Source: Piper betle | Lineage: Eukaryota > Streptophyta > Magnoliopsida > Piperales > Piperaceae | Reading direction: 5' to 3' | DNA: 64,000 nt | Assembly (NCBI GenBank): GCA_033002965.1 | Contig: JAURVB010013498.1 | Coordinates: forward strand, 62,001-126,000 | Part shown: positions 47,360 to 61,015 of the stretch, piece after piece | Layout: every line of letters starts with the position of its first letter | Numbering within the stretch: position 1 is the stretch's first letter | The notes under the pieces: generated by a model | Seen by the model: the letters and a program-made list of their open reading frames with translations, nothing else | Database searches by the model: none | What the model was told of the DNA's origin: nothing | Program-made: the position numbers and the translations under genes

Positions 47360-47485
47360 TCCAAACACCAGTGGGACCTTCATTACTAAATTTGCTACCT
47401 CCGAACAGCTACAAAGCCACACCCCCCTCATCACTCCGTCCTCGCCCCCACCCAAAAGCCCCCTCCATTCCCATCCCACCCAACA

Positions 47486-48137
47486 ATGGCGAGGTCGCAG
47501 CAGCGATATCGAGGTGTCCGGCAGAGGCATTGGGGCTCTTGGGTCTCCGAAATTCGCCACCCTCTATTGTATACCACTATCTCTCTTCTTCTTGTTTGTA
47601 AATTGCGTTTTCTCTTTGTAATATCATGTTATGCATTTGCAGTATAAGTCAATCTTTTAATGTAATATACACGCACAATACAGGAAAACGAGAATCTGGC
47701 TGGGGACGTTCGAGACGGCGGAGGATGCCGCGAGGGCCTACGACGAGGCTTCGAGGCTCATGTGCGGGCCGAAAGCAAGGACCAACTTTCCCTACAATCC
47801 CAACACGTCGCCGACCACCTCCAACTTCCTCTCCGCCGCACTCACGGCCAAGTTGCACCGTTGCAATACGGCTTCCCTTCATCTTACCCGACCCGCGTCG
47901 ACGAAGGCAATGACCCACAATTCGCCAGCTCGGGCCCGGAATGTCGTCTCGACGAATTCTCAATTCGCCGTCGAAAGTCCTTCAAGGCCGTCGCAGAGGG
48001 AGGAGGCGGCGGAGGAGCGCCAGCATTGCCAGCAATTCATCATATTGGAGGATGATCATATCGAGCAAATGATCGAGGAGCTTTTCGACGCAGGGTCTAG
48101 CGTTGAGCTTCATCCAATTCATTCTCGCTCGCTATGA
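47486..48137 (+). CDS. ERF003-like: AP2/ERF transcription factor, ERF003 type (one intron)
   Basis: A nuclear DNA-binding transcription factor of the plant AP2/ERF family. Exon 1 is 47486-47568, the intron 47569-47683 (GT...AG, phase 2) and exon 2 47684-48137, giving 178 residues. Residues ~7-64 form the AP2 domain: [19 protein letters not shown], the intron after HPLL, then [19 protein letters not shown]. After it come [23 protein letters not shown] and a C-terminal acidic motif [11 protein letters not shown]. The N-terminus [10 protein letters not shown], the intron site, the LTAKLH block and the C-terminal motif all agree with the Arabidopsis ERF003 (At5g25190) type in group V, close to but distinct from the SHINE/WIN1 cuticle regulators. 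The length fits (~180 residues). The frame is intact throughout. The specific target genes are unknown. Confidence 0.93.
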
Positions 48138-48325
48138 ATCAATACGACTACAAAGAGAGTGTTGCTTTTCATTGTACTCCATTTTCCATTTCTTTTGTTC
48201 TTCCTTATGAGACTCTTCTCTGTTTTTGGTTCAGAGCATTCACAGAGTTATTTCTCAAAGGAAAACCCATCAAGCATTATATATGTAGAATATACAGTAG
48301 GTTTTACCGCTATTCAGGCCATTAT

Positions 48326-48331
48326 AATAAA
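48326..48331 (+). terminator. candidate polyadenylation signal of the ERF gene
   Basis: AATAAA lies 189 bases after the stop codon, within the range of plant 3' UTRs. Confidence 0.45.
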
Positions 48332-51300
48332 GAGGTATCTATGATTCTATATATGCAGTGCATATTTTATGTTCCATCAAGAACGAATGGGAAATGACAA
48401 AGTGTGGCAATTGGAAGGTTCAAATTCCCTGTGTCTTCCATTTACCTCTGTTGATGGACGTGGGATTTGGAGGCATTGTTGAAAAGACAGAGTGCAATTC
48501 AAAGGGGGAAGCGATTCCTTTTCTTGCTTGGGCACCATGTGACAGCACGTGCCTTACTTCTTATTATATATCTCTGCATATATTTTGGGGGTCATGTCTA
48601 GTAGCGAGATTTGAAAGTGGAGAAGAATTATGCTGTGCATCTGAATGATAAGACTCTTTTTGGATGCCTGCTCTGTTTCACAGTTTCACTATCTCTTCTT
48701 TGCCGTGACATTGTTAGGAACTGTTTCTGGATGCTGTAAACACCTTGCACTATGGATGTCATCCCAGCTCACAATACTCCAAAACTTCATTTCACATATA
48801 GATTTTGATTAGATGGGCCACTGCTAACTTCCCTCACACTTGATCCAGCAAATTTCTGGTACCAGACAGCAGACTTTCATGCTAGGATACGTGGGATTTG
48901 AGACCTAAATATTTGAAGGCAAAGTGTTCAACCATTCAAAATTTTACCAATTTAATTACTTTGCAGGTATCATCTTTATACCTCATAAGTTTAGCATTTG
49001 AGAAAGTAAATGATCTTACAAGGAACTGGCCTTGGTGAGCATGATTGTAAATCCAAGTTCATTATTTTCAGTATATATTATTGTTGTATGGACCATATAG
49101 TTCATGCATCAAAGGCTACTCAACTTGAAAGGGAAAATGTATGCTTCTTTTGAGTAAGATTTGGGCACCCAGATAATTTCCACTTGCCATATCCCATTTC
49201 AGATGCTATATGATCTTGTGGTTTGTAGGAAAAACAATTATTGATCAAGTTGGTTTCTTCTCCATGTGTGGAGACAAAAACTCTCCACCAGAAATTTTCT
49301 TTCCTAAGAAGAATGCTACCCAATTTTGAATTGAAGAAGCTATACTTGATATATATGTGTGGGGAATAAAGAAATGAGTGAAAATGTGCAAAGCTTGTGT
49401 AGAACTTCCGTCTAGAAAAGTGGTCAATGCCAATCATGATGTACATGAGAAATGAGAACATCAAATACAAAATGTTGGCCACTGATAATTTGCATACATA
49501 TCTTCCTATATCCTATTTGCTTCAATATACAAATACCCACCTAGTTTGTTTTTTTCCCCAAAGCTATCCATAGGTTGGTTGAATTCGTATAATCTGTATG
49601 TATAATTTTACATATGAAGTATCATTGTCTTTGAATAAAACATGATCAATACTGCAAGGCATATCAGGCCAAAACACAGCCTGGCCAAGATAGCCTCCAT
49701 GATCCATATCTAAAATCTCTATATATCACTTGTGACATTTGTAGTCACGGTTCAGATTTCTTAGTACCATGCTTGAATGTATATCTTTGTAATACTGTAC
49801 ACGGTAGGTCCATTGAGAAAGACACATCTTATATATATATTATGTTCATGCATGCAACCACTCTTATGCAATCTACATGCCTTGTCCATGTGCAATTATA
49901 TGGTATATTGCATGTATGTGCCATGTGATAAGGATTGTATTCTTCGTATCATTTCATGATCTACACACATCATAACCTAGTCAAGCTCTCAAATGATCTA
50001 GTCCAGATATAATAGTTCTTGATTTGTCTGCTTGCTTATATGATCATATATGAACCATGAAGGATATACAATACCTAGGTTTTAAATTGGCCTTTAGTGC
50101 TAGAGCCATTGAATCTTAATCATCAGAAATTTTATGGGTACTTCACATGCAGTCTCTATGATTGTGCTAGCTATACTTAAGCTTATGAAATTCTTAGTTT
50201 TGCTGTTTTGTTTAGTCAACTCATGAAAATTTGTCGCCTATCTAACAATCAAATGTGCAATCACTTAATTCAATGATCATATTAGGCTTTTAATTCTCAT
50301 GGTATCATTATTGTGTAGATAATCAGATGTTTAACCTGCCATATATGCCAATCTAATTACAAGACTATGAAGCTTATTATTGCATTCCGTATATTATTAT
50401 CTGATTAGAACTTTGTCAATACTTCTACATTGTTAATCTGAAACTGAGATACAGAGAAAGGTTAACGTCAGAAAGGATATCTAGCTATGCAAAAATTTAT
50501 TATTTGTAATTGCATGGATCATAATTTAAAAGTCATATCCAATACATGTTTTAGGTACCGGGGTGAAAAAGAAAAAGAAAAATATTATTATATGAAAAAA
50601 TTGAAACTAGGATTCGGCGAATCAAGCCTGTCCAAATGTAATTATATACTAATTATATGTTGGAACCATAGTGATTGTGCTAATTACAAAAAGCTTAGGA
50701 GAAAATATCACAAAAGCAAAAACAATATCGTCTATCTCTTCCGAAAATAAAGAAAAGGAGTAATGGGCCAGCATAGTGAACAACGATTGGGCTACTGATG
50801 AGGCCCATTTGTCAATAGTATTACCCAGTTTTATTCTCATTAAACCTAAAATTATTATAGACAAAGTTATACCAGAAATGTATTAGGGTGACAAAATTTT
50901 GTGTAATTGGATAAATAGAATTCATTGACCGAGAGGCCAAGATTTGTTTGAGCTGATTTTAGTAAATAAACAAGTCGAGGACCAGTGTAATGCGCATGGC
51001 ACATTTAAAATTTATTATTAATATCTAATAGCAACATATAAAATTAAGTTATGCAAATTAATAAATTTATTATTAATTATTATTTTTTAAATACATATAG
51101 TGAATATCTTTTCAATTTTAATAAAAATATCCATTTTTATTATATTCTGATGCTTCTTGAGTATAAGAAGAATAGTTTTGAATTTGTCATGCCTAGAATA
51201 TTGAAAAAGGAGTCATTATTTGGAAAAATTTTCAGTGGCAATAATAAGGAATTTTTATTAGAAATACGAATGAGGAGAACTAATAAGTATGTTTCTCGGT

Positions 51301-51336
51301 AATTAATAATTATCAAACAAATATTTGTAATGCATG
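48332..51336. other. no gene seen; AT-rich intergenic DNA
   Basis: Short open frames (48358-48648, 49482-49120 minus, 50487-50750) have no family resemblance and typical non-coding composition. No repeat boundary was found. Confidence 0.5.
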
Positions 51337-51341
51337 ATTTT

Positions 51342-53798
51342 TGTAACACCTAGATTTTTATATAATACTTACGACCTAAAATCATGGTCACTACCACATA
51401 TCTTATCAGCGCGCATGTAATCTATATCATCAACAAATAAGAAATCGAAATAGTATGACAGAATAATCTAAAAGAGCCTGTCACTATTATAATATTCAAA
51501 CTATATATCAACTACAATATCCATACGTATATAAGGTAATGTCATTATCCAATAAATTTAAACAATTAGCAAAACTAAGGTGTATAAGTAGCTAATGCAT
51601 AAAGTAAAATAACTCCTAAATTAAACATCACTATTCCATCTCTATTTTCAAAGTCATTTACACGTGCAGAAATTATATAAATTTGTCTGAAGAAATTATA
51701 TAAATTTGTCTGCTCAGTACTAATTATAGTATTGAATCTTCTATTTATATATATAATAAATAATAATAAGAAAATATGATTAATTATATAAAATGACTAA
51801 ATAACATTTTAAATATTGATTCATAATTATATATTACTATTCATGAACATGAGATCATGCATAAATATATAGTCATATTCATATTGAGTCAACATGAAAA
51901 GACAGTGGCCATGTCAACTCACATCCGTATCTTACCAAGTGATTATTGGTGTCATCTAATAGTAGCACCTAAACTATTGGCCCTTGCGTATGAAGAGTAT
52001 TTTGCAGTTAAACCGAAATAATTAGTGCGTCTACCAATTCGGGTAGCTTGGCTTGGATCTAAAATCTCATATGCCTTGCTAATCATACAGCTCAGCCTGG
52101 AAGCAAAGGCCACATATGCATTGCTCATAAATACTTGGCTTGGTTGTGAACATTGATAAAACTTGATAGCATAACACAACATAAGATACATAATATGCAT
52201 CCCTCATATCTTACTTACATATTAGAAAGGAAATCAAATGGTACAATTCTTCGATTAATCCGTCTAAACATAATGAAAAGTATGGATCTTAAAGCTCTCC
52301 ATATAACGGGCCTAATACGCACATGGATACTTTGTCAGATGAGCCCTAATTAATGCTTAGTTGTAATCACTCTTAATCTAAATGATAGTACATAATCCTT
52401 ATATTAACTACCCAAATTAGTCTTCACATACTTATATGAATTTCATGATGTGTTATGACACGAATGAGGTTATATAGATTAAAGTAAAAACAATCAAACA
52501 TGCATAAATGCATAAATATGAGCATAACAATGTAAAACAATTAAAATAAACCGTAATGTTAATTTGACAATATCATGATAAATCAATCTTTATTTCAAAC
52601 CATCACAGCCCTTATAGCATGATGGTATATTTCACTCATATTATAAGTATCATGATAATATATAATTAATAACATTTAAATATTAACCAATAGTTAATAA
52701 TTTAACAATGATCAAATACTGATAACCATCAATCTCAAGCATGCCAAAAGAAATATAAATAAAATACCTTTGTTCTTATTCTTAGGATTTTTTTAAGGGT
52801 TTAGGAAACATTTGGACATGTTTAATAGAATTTGAATAGACAATTTCTAAGTTCTAAGTTAAACAGGATTCAGATATAATATTAGACAAGTTTACCCTTA
52901 ATGTTAATGGGTCTTAACTTCTTATATACAGCTCTAATTTAGATGTTTCTTACTGTGTTGGGAGCCTTATTTCAAAGGCTACAACTTCTATATCACGTGA
53001 TTTTTTTGAATTATAATATGTTGTCCTCTTAATTCATGTATTAATTTCAAACCATATTTTTAACCCTATATTCACAAGTCCATGAATAAAAACCATCAAC
53101 TAGTTAATTGAACACGAAAAAATCTTAAAACTTGCTGGTAAAAGACATCAATGAAACCCTAACATTAGTATTTATAGATTTCTTCATGTCTTCATCTAAT
53201 TACCAGCCTATATTAAGATTCGTAACTAATTATGAAACTTAATTAATCCTGTACATAAATTTTCTGTTCGTAGAGTCAGAATTAAAAATAATCATAACTC
53301 AGGTTGCAGATTTCCAATTTGAATGAATCTTTTTCCGTTTAAATATTTAAGATGTCTACTCTCTTCTCCTGAGATTCTAGAATTTTTGAACGTATATCCT
53401 AATAGAAATAAATTTTCAAAATAAAGATGTCTAACCTATTACCTTCCAAGTTATAACTTTCCTAATAACCCAGTTCTAATTCTAGCTCAACCTAGAATAA
53501 GACTTAAACCCTTAAGGCCCAAATTATTTATCTTAAAACATATTATACACTAATATGGGTGTAAATAACATTATAGTTTTCCCATATTAATTTTCTATTA
53601 CATAAAATCCGTGCATAACATATTTAGTGGATTGCGCACTCTCTCGTATAATTCTTATACGTGCTCAACATTAGTTAATTTTGATTTTGCATAATTTGAT
53701 CACATTAATGTACAAAATAAAATCATGCTTCATCATTCAAGAAATTTTTTCCTTATTTTCTTTGAATTTTTTAGAAGAAAAATATACCGGGAATTACA
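51342..53798 (-). mobile_element. solo LTR (family C, minus strand), TSD ATTTT
   Basis: This 2457-bp segment has ends TGTAACACCTAG and GGGAATTACA, flanked by ATTTT at 51337-51341 and 53799-53803. Its minus-strand end (…CTAGGTGTTACA) has the same form as families A and B, so the orientation is inferred as minus. A 24-bp tandem duplication (AAATTATATAAATTTGTCTG, about 51667-51712) lies inside. No internal region adjoins. The 82-residue minus-strand frame 52200-51952 is LTR sequence. Confidence 0.75.
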
Positions 53799-53803
53799 AT
53801 TTT

Positions 53804-56800
53804 AATGTTGATGTAAATTTATAATTAATCAAAAAATAAAAATTCTACGTAATAGTATAGATACAATTGAATGGGCTTATTCTTGAAGAAAAAAGAAAGT
53901 GAAATAGTTTGTAGGATTCCTTAAACTGAAGTCTACAAAGCTATACGTGCATAATACATAACTCAAACCATACGTATTAATTAATTGAGCTGATCTATAT
54001 TGCCCAGGAGAGTGATGGAAAGCGACACATATATTTGTTTTCTATATTGCTTGTTAAGCCAAGCATTAGCTAGCTGTTGTTATTTCTCTCATAAACCATT
54101 CTAAATTTTAATATTTCCGTGTCTCATGTCATAGACAATACATGCATGTATATTACCTACCTTATCAACTAAGGGAATTCAAGGTTCTTTAGCAGCCACA
54201 ATGCGCTTACCAAAAAAAAAAAGCTAATCAAAATAAATAAATGTTCATAGGATCTTTGGTTTTATTCCTAATTGTAATACTAGTTTTATTATTAATCACA
54301 TGTTCACGCTTCTGTTTTTTCTATAATTTTAAATACTATATGGTAGTATTCAATTACACTCGATTATGTACTATTTTCTAATCTGGTCTGGTTCGTGCCT
54401 TTGTACTCGTTCCTGATTTTTTGATTTGAAATTTTCACAAAATTAAGTTTTTTTTGTTGAAAATTGCACTATTTTAACTATTATTCAATAAAATATTGAT
54501 AAAATTACAAATATTCAATATTTAATAAAATAATTTATTTATAATTTTAAAATATAGTTGAACTCATTTTGACCCGGTTTAACCAAATATAATATGTATT
54601 AACTATAAATTTAGAATCCTAACAAGTATGGTATTTTCCCATCTTTTCTAAAAAATGGTCAAGGGCATAGAATATAGATCGTAAATAATTCATGGCTCAT
54701 AATGTGGAATGAAATGACAAGGTTTAGATGCTTATTGTTGTATATATTTTTATTTTCCTATGCATAATAAATTATGTTTTTGTCCATCATATCCACCCAT
54801 AAGATTTGGCCCTTTTATTTTGGTAAAATTCGTAAAATGAGACAAATAGAAAATGAAGAGGAATAAAAAAACAAGGATGTAGATATTAGAAAGAGAGGTT
54901 TTGGGTAAACGAGAATCACTTGGCATTCGTTTCTACACAAAGTGATGAAGGTCAAGTCAAAATACATAGAAGTAAAACAATGGAGGTGTTAGTAGTACCT
55001 ACCCGTACTCCACGCGTTTAGGGGTTTGCTTAGTGTGGAATGCTTCAAAACCTACTTAACCAAGTCAAGCCCACAAGTTTTGATTCTTAACCTTTGTTGC
55101 TTATAATTGTCCACATTTGGTATTGATGAGAGTTGAAACTACATGGAAGCAACGAATGTTTGTAGTTGGACCGCTGCTTCTATCTTCTTCTACGTTGAGT
55201 GGGTTTGTTTTTCTTTTTTTGTAATATGAAAAAAACATTGAATGGGGTTGTGATCTCATCATGTCTTCTTGAGTTGAAGTCCTCGCCTTGGGTCCTTGAC
55301 GTCACGGCACTGTTTTCTAATCGCCCAATTCCACTTCTTTTATTAATCTTTTGTTTCGTATTTGCTTTTTTCTTACATACATAGCTTTGTTCAGTATTGG
55401 GTTTGAATTCCATTAAGTGGCTTTCAAGGATTTGCATTCGCTTAATTTGGCTCTAAGTCCAATTTCATGAATGATATAACAATCTCTTGTTAAATGACGA
55501 TTTCGATGGTCATTTGTTTGCCGGAGACTTATAACTTTGCTAAACCTTATTAAACGAGTAAACTTGTTCGAATCATTAGAAAACCCTTATTTAGTATTAT
55601 ATTTTTAAAGCTTGAAATCTTTTAAAAAAATCAAGCATTTGGATATATTTTATACAAATAAGTAATGAGAAAGATTAGGATTGGCAAAACTCTTGGGTCA
55701 GCTATATTTAATGTAAATCTTTAAATTAGAAGAATGGTTAGATGATAAGGATTATTTTGTCTAAATCACAAAAAATCATACCCTTGTGATCTAAATGAAT
55801 AGTCAAAATTTCATGCCGATCATATTCCTATTTCAGTTCTTATGGATACCAAGTATTTTCATAAATAATCAAACAAACACAAACTTGTTGTGCCCGGTTG
55901 AATTGACATAACAAATGATGTGTAAAGTGGTGCAGGTAGCCGGCGAAAAAATTGGAGGTTTGATAATCACTTACAACAAAATTTTTAGGTGCGTGCATGG
56001 TGCGCAGCTGTGAATAAGTTCTTTCACTTGAGTCAAGTCTATTGAATATATGAGTTAGAACGTGGAGCAAATTTGTATCTGTTGCCCTTTATAATAATTT
56101 ATACTAAATTCTGGCCATTATTAACTAAAAATACATGAAATCATCATAACAATGGATAGAAATTTGATAAATATAGTGTGAATTTTTACACTATTACTTA
56201 AAATTATTAATTCGCACACTCTTAAAAAATATTTCTATCTATCTGTCTACTTATATTTACACTAAAGTGATGTTTTCTTTTGTGTTTAATTCTAGGCCTA
56301 CATTGACAGTAAATCTATATAAGACCCATATTTTACTAAGAAATATTAACCCAAAAAATATTTGTCTATACAAATTTCTTATAAAAGTTATTCCTTTTAA
56401 TATTCTGAATAAAAACTCTTCCCATAAAATTAAAATTATATTAATCTCTATTTTTTTAATTAATTTAAAACATAAGGTGCTTAATTTAGGACTACTCTTC
56501 TAATTATTATCATAAAAATCCACATAATTCTATTCAAATTAGAAATCTTGATTATATTAAAATAATTTAATTGATTTTAATAAAATTTAATAAGAAACTC
56601 TCAGAATATAAAAATCAATAACACTTTTTTAATCACCATTATATTTAAAATATTTTATTTAAATTCATATATAACATGTCTTGATTAATAAATACATAAA
56701 ATTTAAATATTATACAAAACGTCCAACGTCGCAAGAATATTTAATAAGAATAATTATCTATTGTAGGTCTGATACCTAAGTCGAGTGTAGTACCGATCGA

Positions 56801-57225
56801 GTCTAAATGTTCATCCGTGACACGCCCTATTCATTATTAAAATTTTAAAATTACAATCATGGATATTTAACGAGGGGTAATTTTCTTGGAACTGGTTAGC
56901 TGAGCGATGACTAAGCTGATTTCCACTCATATATAATAATATAATAAATGTAAATTGGCTTTGTTGTTTATTAAATTTGAATCGGACCATCAGTTCAGAC
57001 CAAATCGAGCCAGGGGATGAGCCTTTTCAGTCATTTCCCACGTCCGTCGGCGGACACGACCGCAGGCAGACAAGCAAGCAAACAAACAAACGCAAAGTAG
57101 GCCCACACAACCGCGTCCGTGGGCCATCCCCTCCTCCAACGACTCCATCAAAATCCCCGCATCCAGGCCCCTGACCTCCCCACCACCCCGCCGCCGCCGC
57201 CGCCCCTTAGCCGGAAAACGCCGGG
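53804..57225. other. no gene seen; AT-rich, ending in the 5' flank of the DUF868 gene
   Basis: No supported coding sequence. From about 56990 the composition turns GC-rich; 57100-57225 is C-rich and probably the 5' UTR of the following gene. Confidence 0.5.
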
Positions 57226-58289
57226 ATGCCGTCCATGCTTTGCCGCTGCTTACGCGGATCCGGCGCCGGCGCCGCCTCCTCCGCCGTCCCAGACACGGTC
57301 TCCTCCTTCTACCAGACGTCGGCGGGGCTGGTCGTCCTCACCTGGTCCCGCGCCGTCGTGGGCCGCTCCTCCGCGCCGACGTCCACCTCAGGGACGGCGT
57401 CGTCACCTTCACCCTTCTACTCTCCCCATGGCTGTTCTGGCGGCTCAAGGGTTCCAAGACCTTCGTCCTCCACAACCACTCTACCCGCCTCGTTCAGCTC
57501 TCCTGGGACTTCACCTCCGCCCGCTTCCCCGCCGCCCCCGAGCCCGCAGCCGGCTTCGCCCTTTCCCTCGCCGTCAACTGGGAGACCGTCCTCGTCCTCG
57601 GCGACTCGCCGCCCGCTGGCGGCTTGAGAAAGAAGGGCTCCGCAGCCGCCGCCGCCGCCGCCGGGAACCGCCGGCCCCCGCTGATCCTGAGGCAAGATCA
57701 CGTCTTTGGGCACCGGTACTTCGCGACCGAGGCCAGGTTCGGCGGCAAAAGCAGGGAGCTTTCGGTAGACTGCGGCAATGGGGAGGACGCCAGGCTGCTC
57801 CTCAGGGTCGACGGCGAGAGAGTGTTGCAGGTCAAGAAGTTGAAGTGGAAGTTCCGAGGGAGCGAGAAGGTGGTCGTCGACGGCGTCCGGGTGCAGGTCT
57901 CCTGGGATGTCCACAATTGGCTCTTCGACCAACCCGCCGGCGGCCCCGACTCAGGCGACCTGCGCCAGGCCCTCTTCATGTTCCGTTTCGAGGAGAGGAG
58001 GATCGCTGGCGACGGCGACTGCAACGCGGGCGGCGAGGACTGCTACTTGGGCAACCTGTGCGATGCGAAGCAAGCAGTTATACAGCAGAGTATGCCGTGG
58101 CCGGAGAAGAAGATAAAGAGCATGAGTCGGAGGAAACGGAGTTTGTTACAGGCGAGCTCGTCCTCCTCCTCCTCTTCCTTCTCGTCGGCTAGCAGCTCCT
58201 CGGTCATCTACTGGGCGAGCCCGGAGGAGACGGAGTTGCAGAGCTTGCCCGGTTTCACCTTGCAGGTCTATGCAAGATCAAAGATTTGA
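57226..58289 (+). CDS. DUF868 family protein, with an apparent 1-bp deletion
   Basis: An intronless plant gene of the DUF868 family (PF05910), whose biochemical function is unknown. The start ATG at 57226 opens MPSMLCRCLR; residues ~24-45 read SSFYQTSAGLVVLTWSRAVVG. The family sequence then continues in another frame: LRADVHLRDGVVTFTLLLSP, FWRLKGSKTFVLHN, QLSWDFTSARFPAAPEPAAG, GHRYFATEARFGGKSRELSV, LQVKKLKWKFRGSEKV, VQVSWDVHNWLF and FMFRFEERR, with a Ser-rich tail before the stop at 58287-58289. The switch from the first to the second frame falls at about 57363-57366 and needs one missing base. Total length (~354 residues) fits the family. The rest of the frame is clean, so either a recent mutation or an assembly error is likely. 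Larger overlapping frames (for example 57119-58192) are shadows. Confidence 0.88.
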
Positions 58290-58430
58290 ACTTGCTTTTC
58301 TTTTTTATATATATTTTCTTCTTTAATCCTCAAAGATGGCATTTCTACTTTCTTGAGTTCTCTATTTCCTTACTCTTTTGTTTGTTTGTAACACTGACTA
58401 GTAAAGAATCATTTGTTCATGAACATATCA

Positions 58431-58436
58431 AATAAA
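58431..58436 (+). terminator. candidate polyadenylation signal of the DUF868 gene
   Basis: AATAAA lies 142 bases after the stop codon. Confidence 0.5.
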
Positions 58437-61015
58437 GGAAAGAAGATCCGTCTTCCTATTGTTTCTCTTTGTAACTGGAATCCATATTTCTAGTAGTTTG
58501 TTTCTCGTTTTGTTTGCAGTTTGTATCACCAATAAGATGAAACAAATGGGTTTTTGATCCTGTGCAAGTAGAATGCATTAAGGTTACGATTCCATCCTTG
58601 ATCGATAGAAAACTTTTATTGTGTCTGATTAAAATCAATTTACTTGTAAAGGTAACTGTTCTCGGTTTCAATGTTTGATTTTCAGACTAAGAATAGTTTT
58701 GAGTTTGATTTTAGAGTTATTTATCACTTCAAAGGTCCTCCACTGTTTTCCGTTCTCATTGATTAGAATCGATTCGAGTAGTGAATCCTTCTCATTTGAT
58801 TCTATCTTTTCGCTACCGAGCCATCAGAGCTGAGTTGCATAAACTGATAAAAGTTCCTTTTGATTGTGTGATTCTACCTTTTACTCGTAGACAAGAAGAA
58901 GAGAATAGCAGTGAAGGTCATGTCTATCTTATTATGCGCCTGTTTGGTAGTTAGAGGACAATGACCTTGAGAAAGTTAGTGCAGGAAAGGGAGGTGGTTG
59001 GCATCGGAAGCAGAAGCTGGCGGGGAGGATTTTTCGCGACCAAGAGTTTGCCATGCCATGTGAGGTGGGGCTCCCACTCCCTCATCATCCTCTCCCTCAG
59101 CCTCTTCCCCTTTGCTCCCACGTTGCCCGGGTTTGATATTTTTTTTCGGGGTCTCCCTTCCCGTTTTCCAACCTCTTTTTTTTTCTTTGAGGACTACAAC
59201 ATTGCAGGTAATCAGACAAGGAATGGCAGTGTAGTTGAGAGGACTTTGGTATTTAACCTAGAGGAGTGAGTTGATTGGTTTGAGCAAGTATCTTTATCAC
59301 TCTTGTTGAGGTGATTTGATCTGTATGGTGGGTCGGTCCAAGAAGAGCGATAATAGAGTAGGATTATGTAGGCATATTGACAGAGTCATTATAGGGTCCA
59401 CTAAATTTGGAGTTTTGATAGTCTGTTATAGGGTCCACTAAATTTGGAGTTTGATAGTCCTTATAGGGTCCACTATTCACTTAAGAAAATAGCTTTGAGA
59501 TTTCAAATAAAATGATCTTAAATAACCGTAGTATCCGCTTTAGCACGTAGACCTTGGTATTTCTTAAGATACCCAAAAATCAATTAGTGAAAGCTTGAAT
59601 ATGTACTCTACATATCCAAGTTCTTATAATAATAATACCATATGAAAGCTAGAATATGCGTTCATTTATAGGTCCTTACTTTTTCCTCCCAAGGGAAATG
59701 ATCTCCTCACTACCTTGTGAAAGCTCAATTGCTGTTTCAGTAGGCTGATAATTTGGACTTCACCTCTTGTAAGGCAGAGGTATTAACATTGGACGAGACT
59801 TACACAATAGATATCAAACATAAGCGTGGCCGGTGGTGGATGCTGGTGAGGATATGCATGAAGTTAGTAGATGTATGCTTTTTTTTCACAAACAAATGCA
59901 ATTTTTTTTTTTAATCAGAGATGGATGATGGTTAATTTGGTCAGTGGAGCTGAAAAATGGAAGGCTCTAAGTTGTCTCCGATTATGCCAAGATAAAGACT
60001 GATTTCTCAGTATTGGATCTGACATGGGTGAGATTGGAGAAGGAAGCTACATGGTATGGCAATCGATAAGACAACTAATGTTAACAGGGGAGACACATGA
60101 TAGATAGCTTTCTTGGATCATCTACGTCTGGTATTGTACCGAATACATGATCAGTTTACAGTGACGTAGACAACATATAAAAGAATGGAGAGAAAATACA
60201 GACAAAAGCATTTGGTTGGCAAGCCCCCACACCAAGGCACTTTGTCTTCCATGAGTAGCTAACAGCTTTCATGACCTCCACTTGAGAGGATCACCGATCA
60301 CAAAAACAAAAACTAATCACATTCATCCTTCTTCTTTTTTAACTAATCTCATTCATCCTTTCTTTTTTTGAAGAAAAAAAGAAACTGTCAATCATCTATT
60401 ATCAGGAGTTTTAAGTCTAACGAACAGACACATGATCACTCAATTGTTCATGGGTTAACCATGTCTACAAAATGGTCCCATATAAAAAGTGACATGTTCA
60501 CCGTCAATATAGTGCACCACCTTCTCAAAGAGGATTTCTATACCGGTGTTATCTATTTTTTTGATTCGTAGACTGTAACGCATCAACCACAATGGAAGAA
60601 ACTGAATTATTATCAGCAAATCTAATGAAAAACAATGCATGCCCATGTTTTTCATTGGTGAAATCCCACTTCACTTACCATTTACCACCAATAAAATCCC
60701 ACCCGAACTCCATGCAATTCATCATGACCATCAAAGATTGCTCATCTTTGTTCACTGTGGTAGCGAGTTCTGAAATTCATTAACAGGAAGAAAATTAAAT
60801 GGAGCTCTTGAAATGCATCAATCATGCAAATGGAATACACGCTTACATGTGCTTCGCTTCGAATTCTCGTAATAGATTGAAAACAATGAAGAAAAGAAAG
60901 ACTGGAAGATAAGAGATGAATGAAAACCATGAATCTAACTTAGATCAAGGCGAGAATGAGTTCCAGTAGGAGCAGCAAAATGAGACAACCCAGTGCCCAT
61001 CGGAATAGAAGACGA
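58437..61015. other. no gene seen
   Basis: The 102-residue frame 58961-59269 and the smaller ones around 60370-60930 have no recognisable content. The segment may include the 3' UTRs of the convergent genes on both sides. A short tandem repeat lies at 59389-59475. Confidence 0.5.
59389..59475 (+). repeat. 2.5 tandem copies of a ~36-bp unit
   Basis: TTATAGGGTCCACTAAATTT...GATAGTC starts at 59389 and 59426, and a partial third copy (TTATAGGGTCCACTA) starts at 59461. Confidence 0.9.

Noticed and set aside
57119..58192. 357-residue open frame on the plus strand
   Set aside because: It is an Arg/Pro-rich shadow of the DUF868 gene; family-typical sequence lies in the other two frames.
58961..59269. 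102-residue plus-strand frame
   Set aside because: Composition is gene-like in part, but there is no recognisable motif, splice context or family similarity; not supported as a gene.
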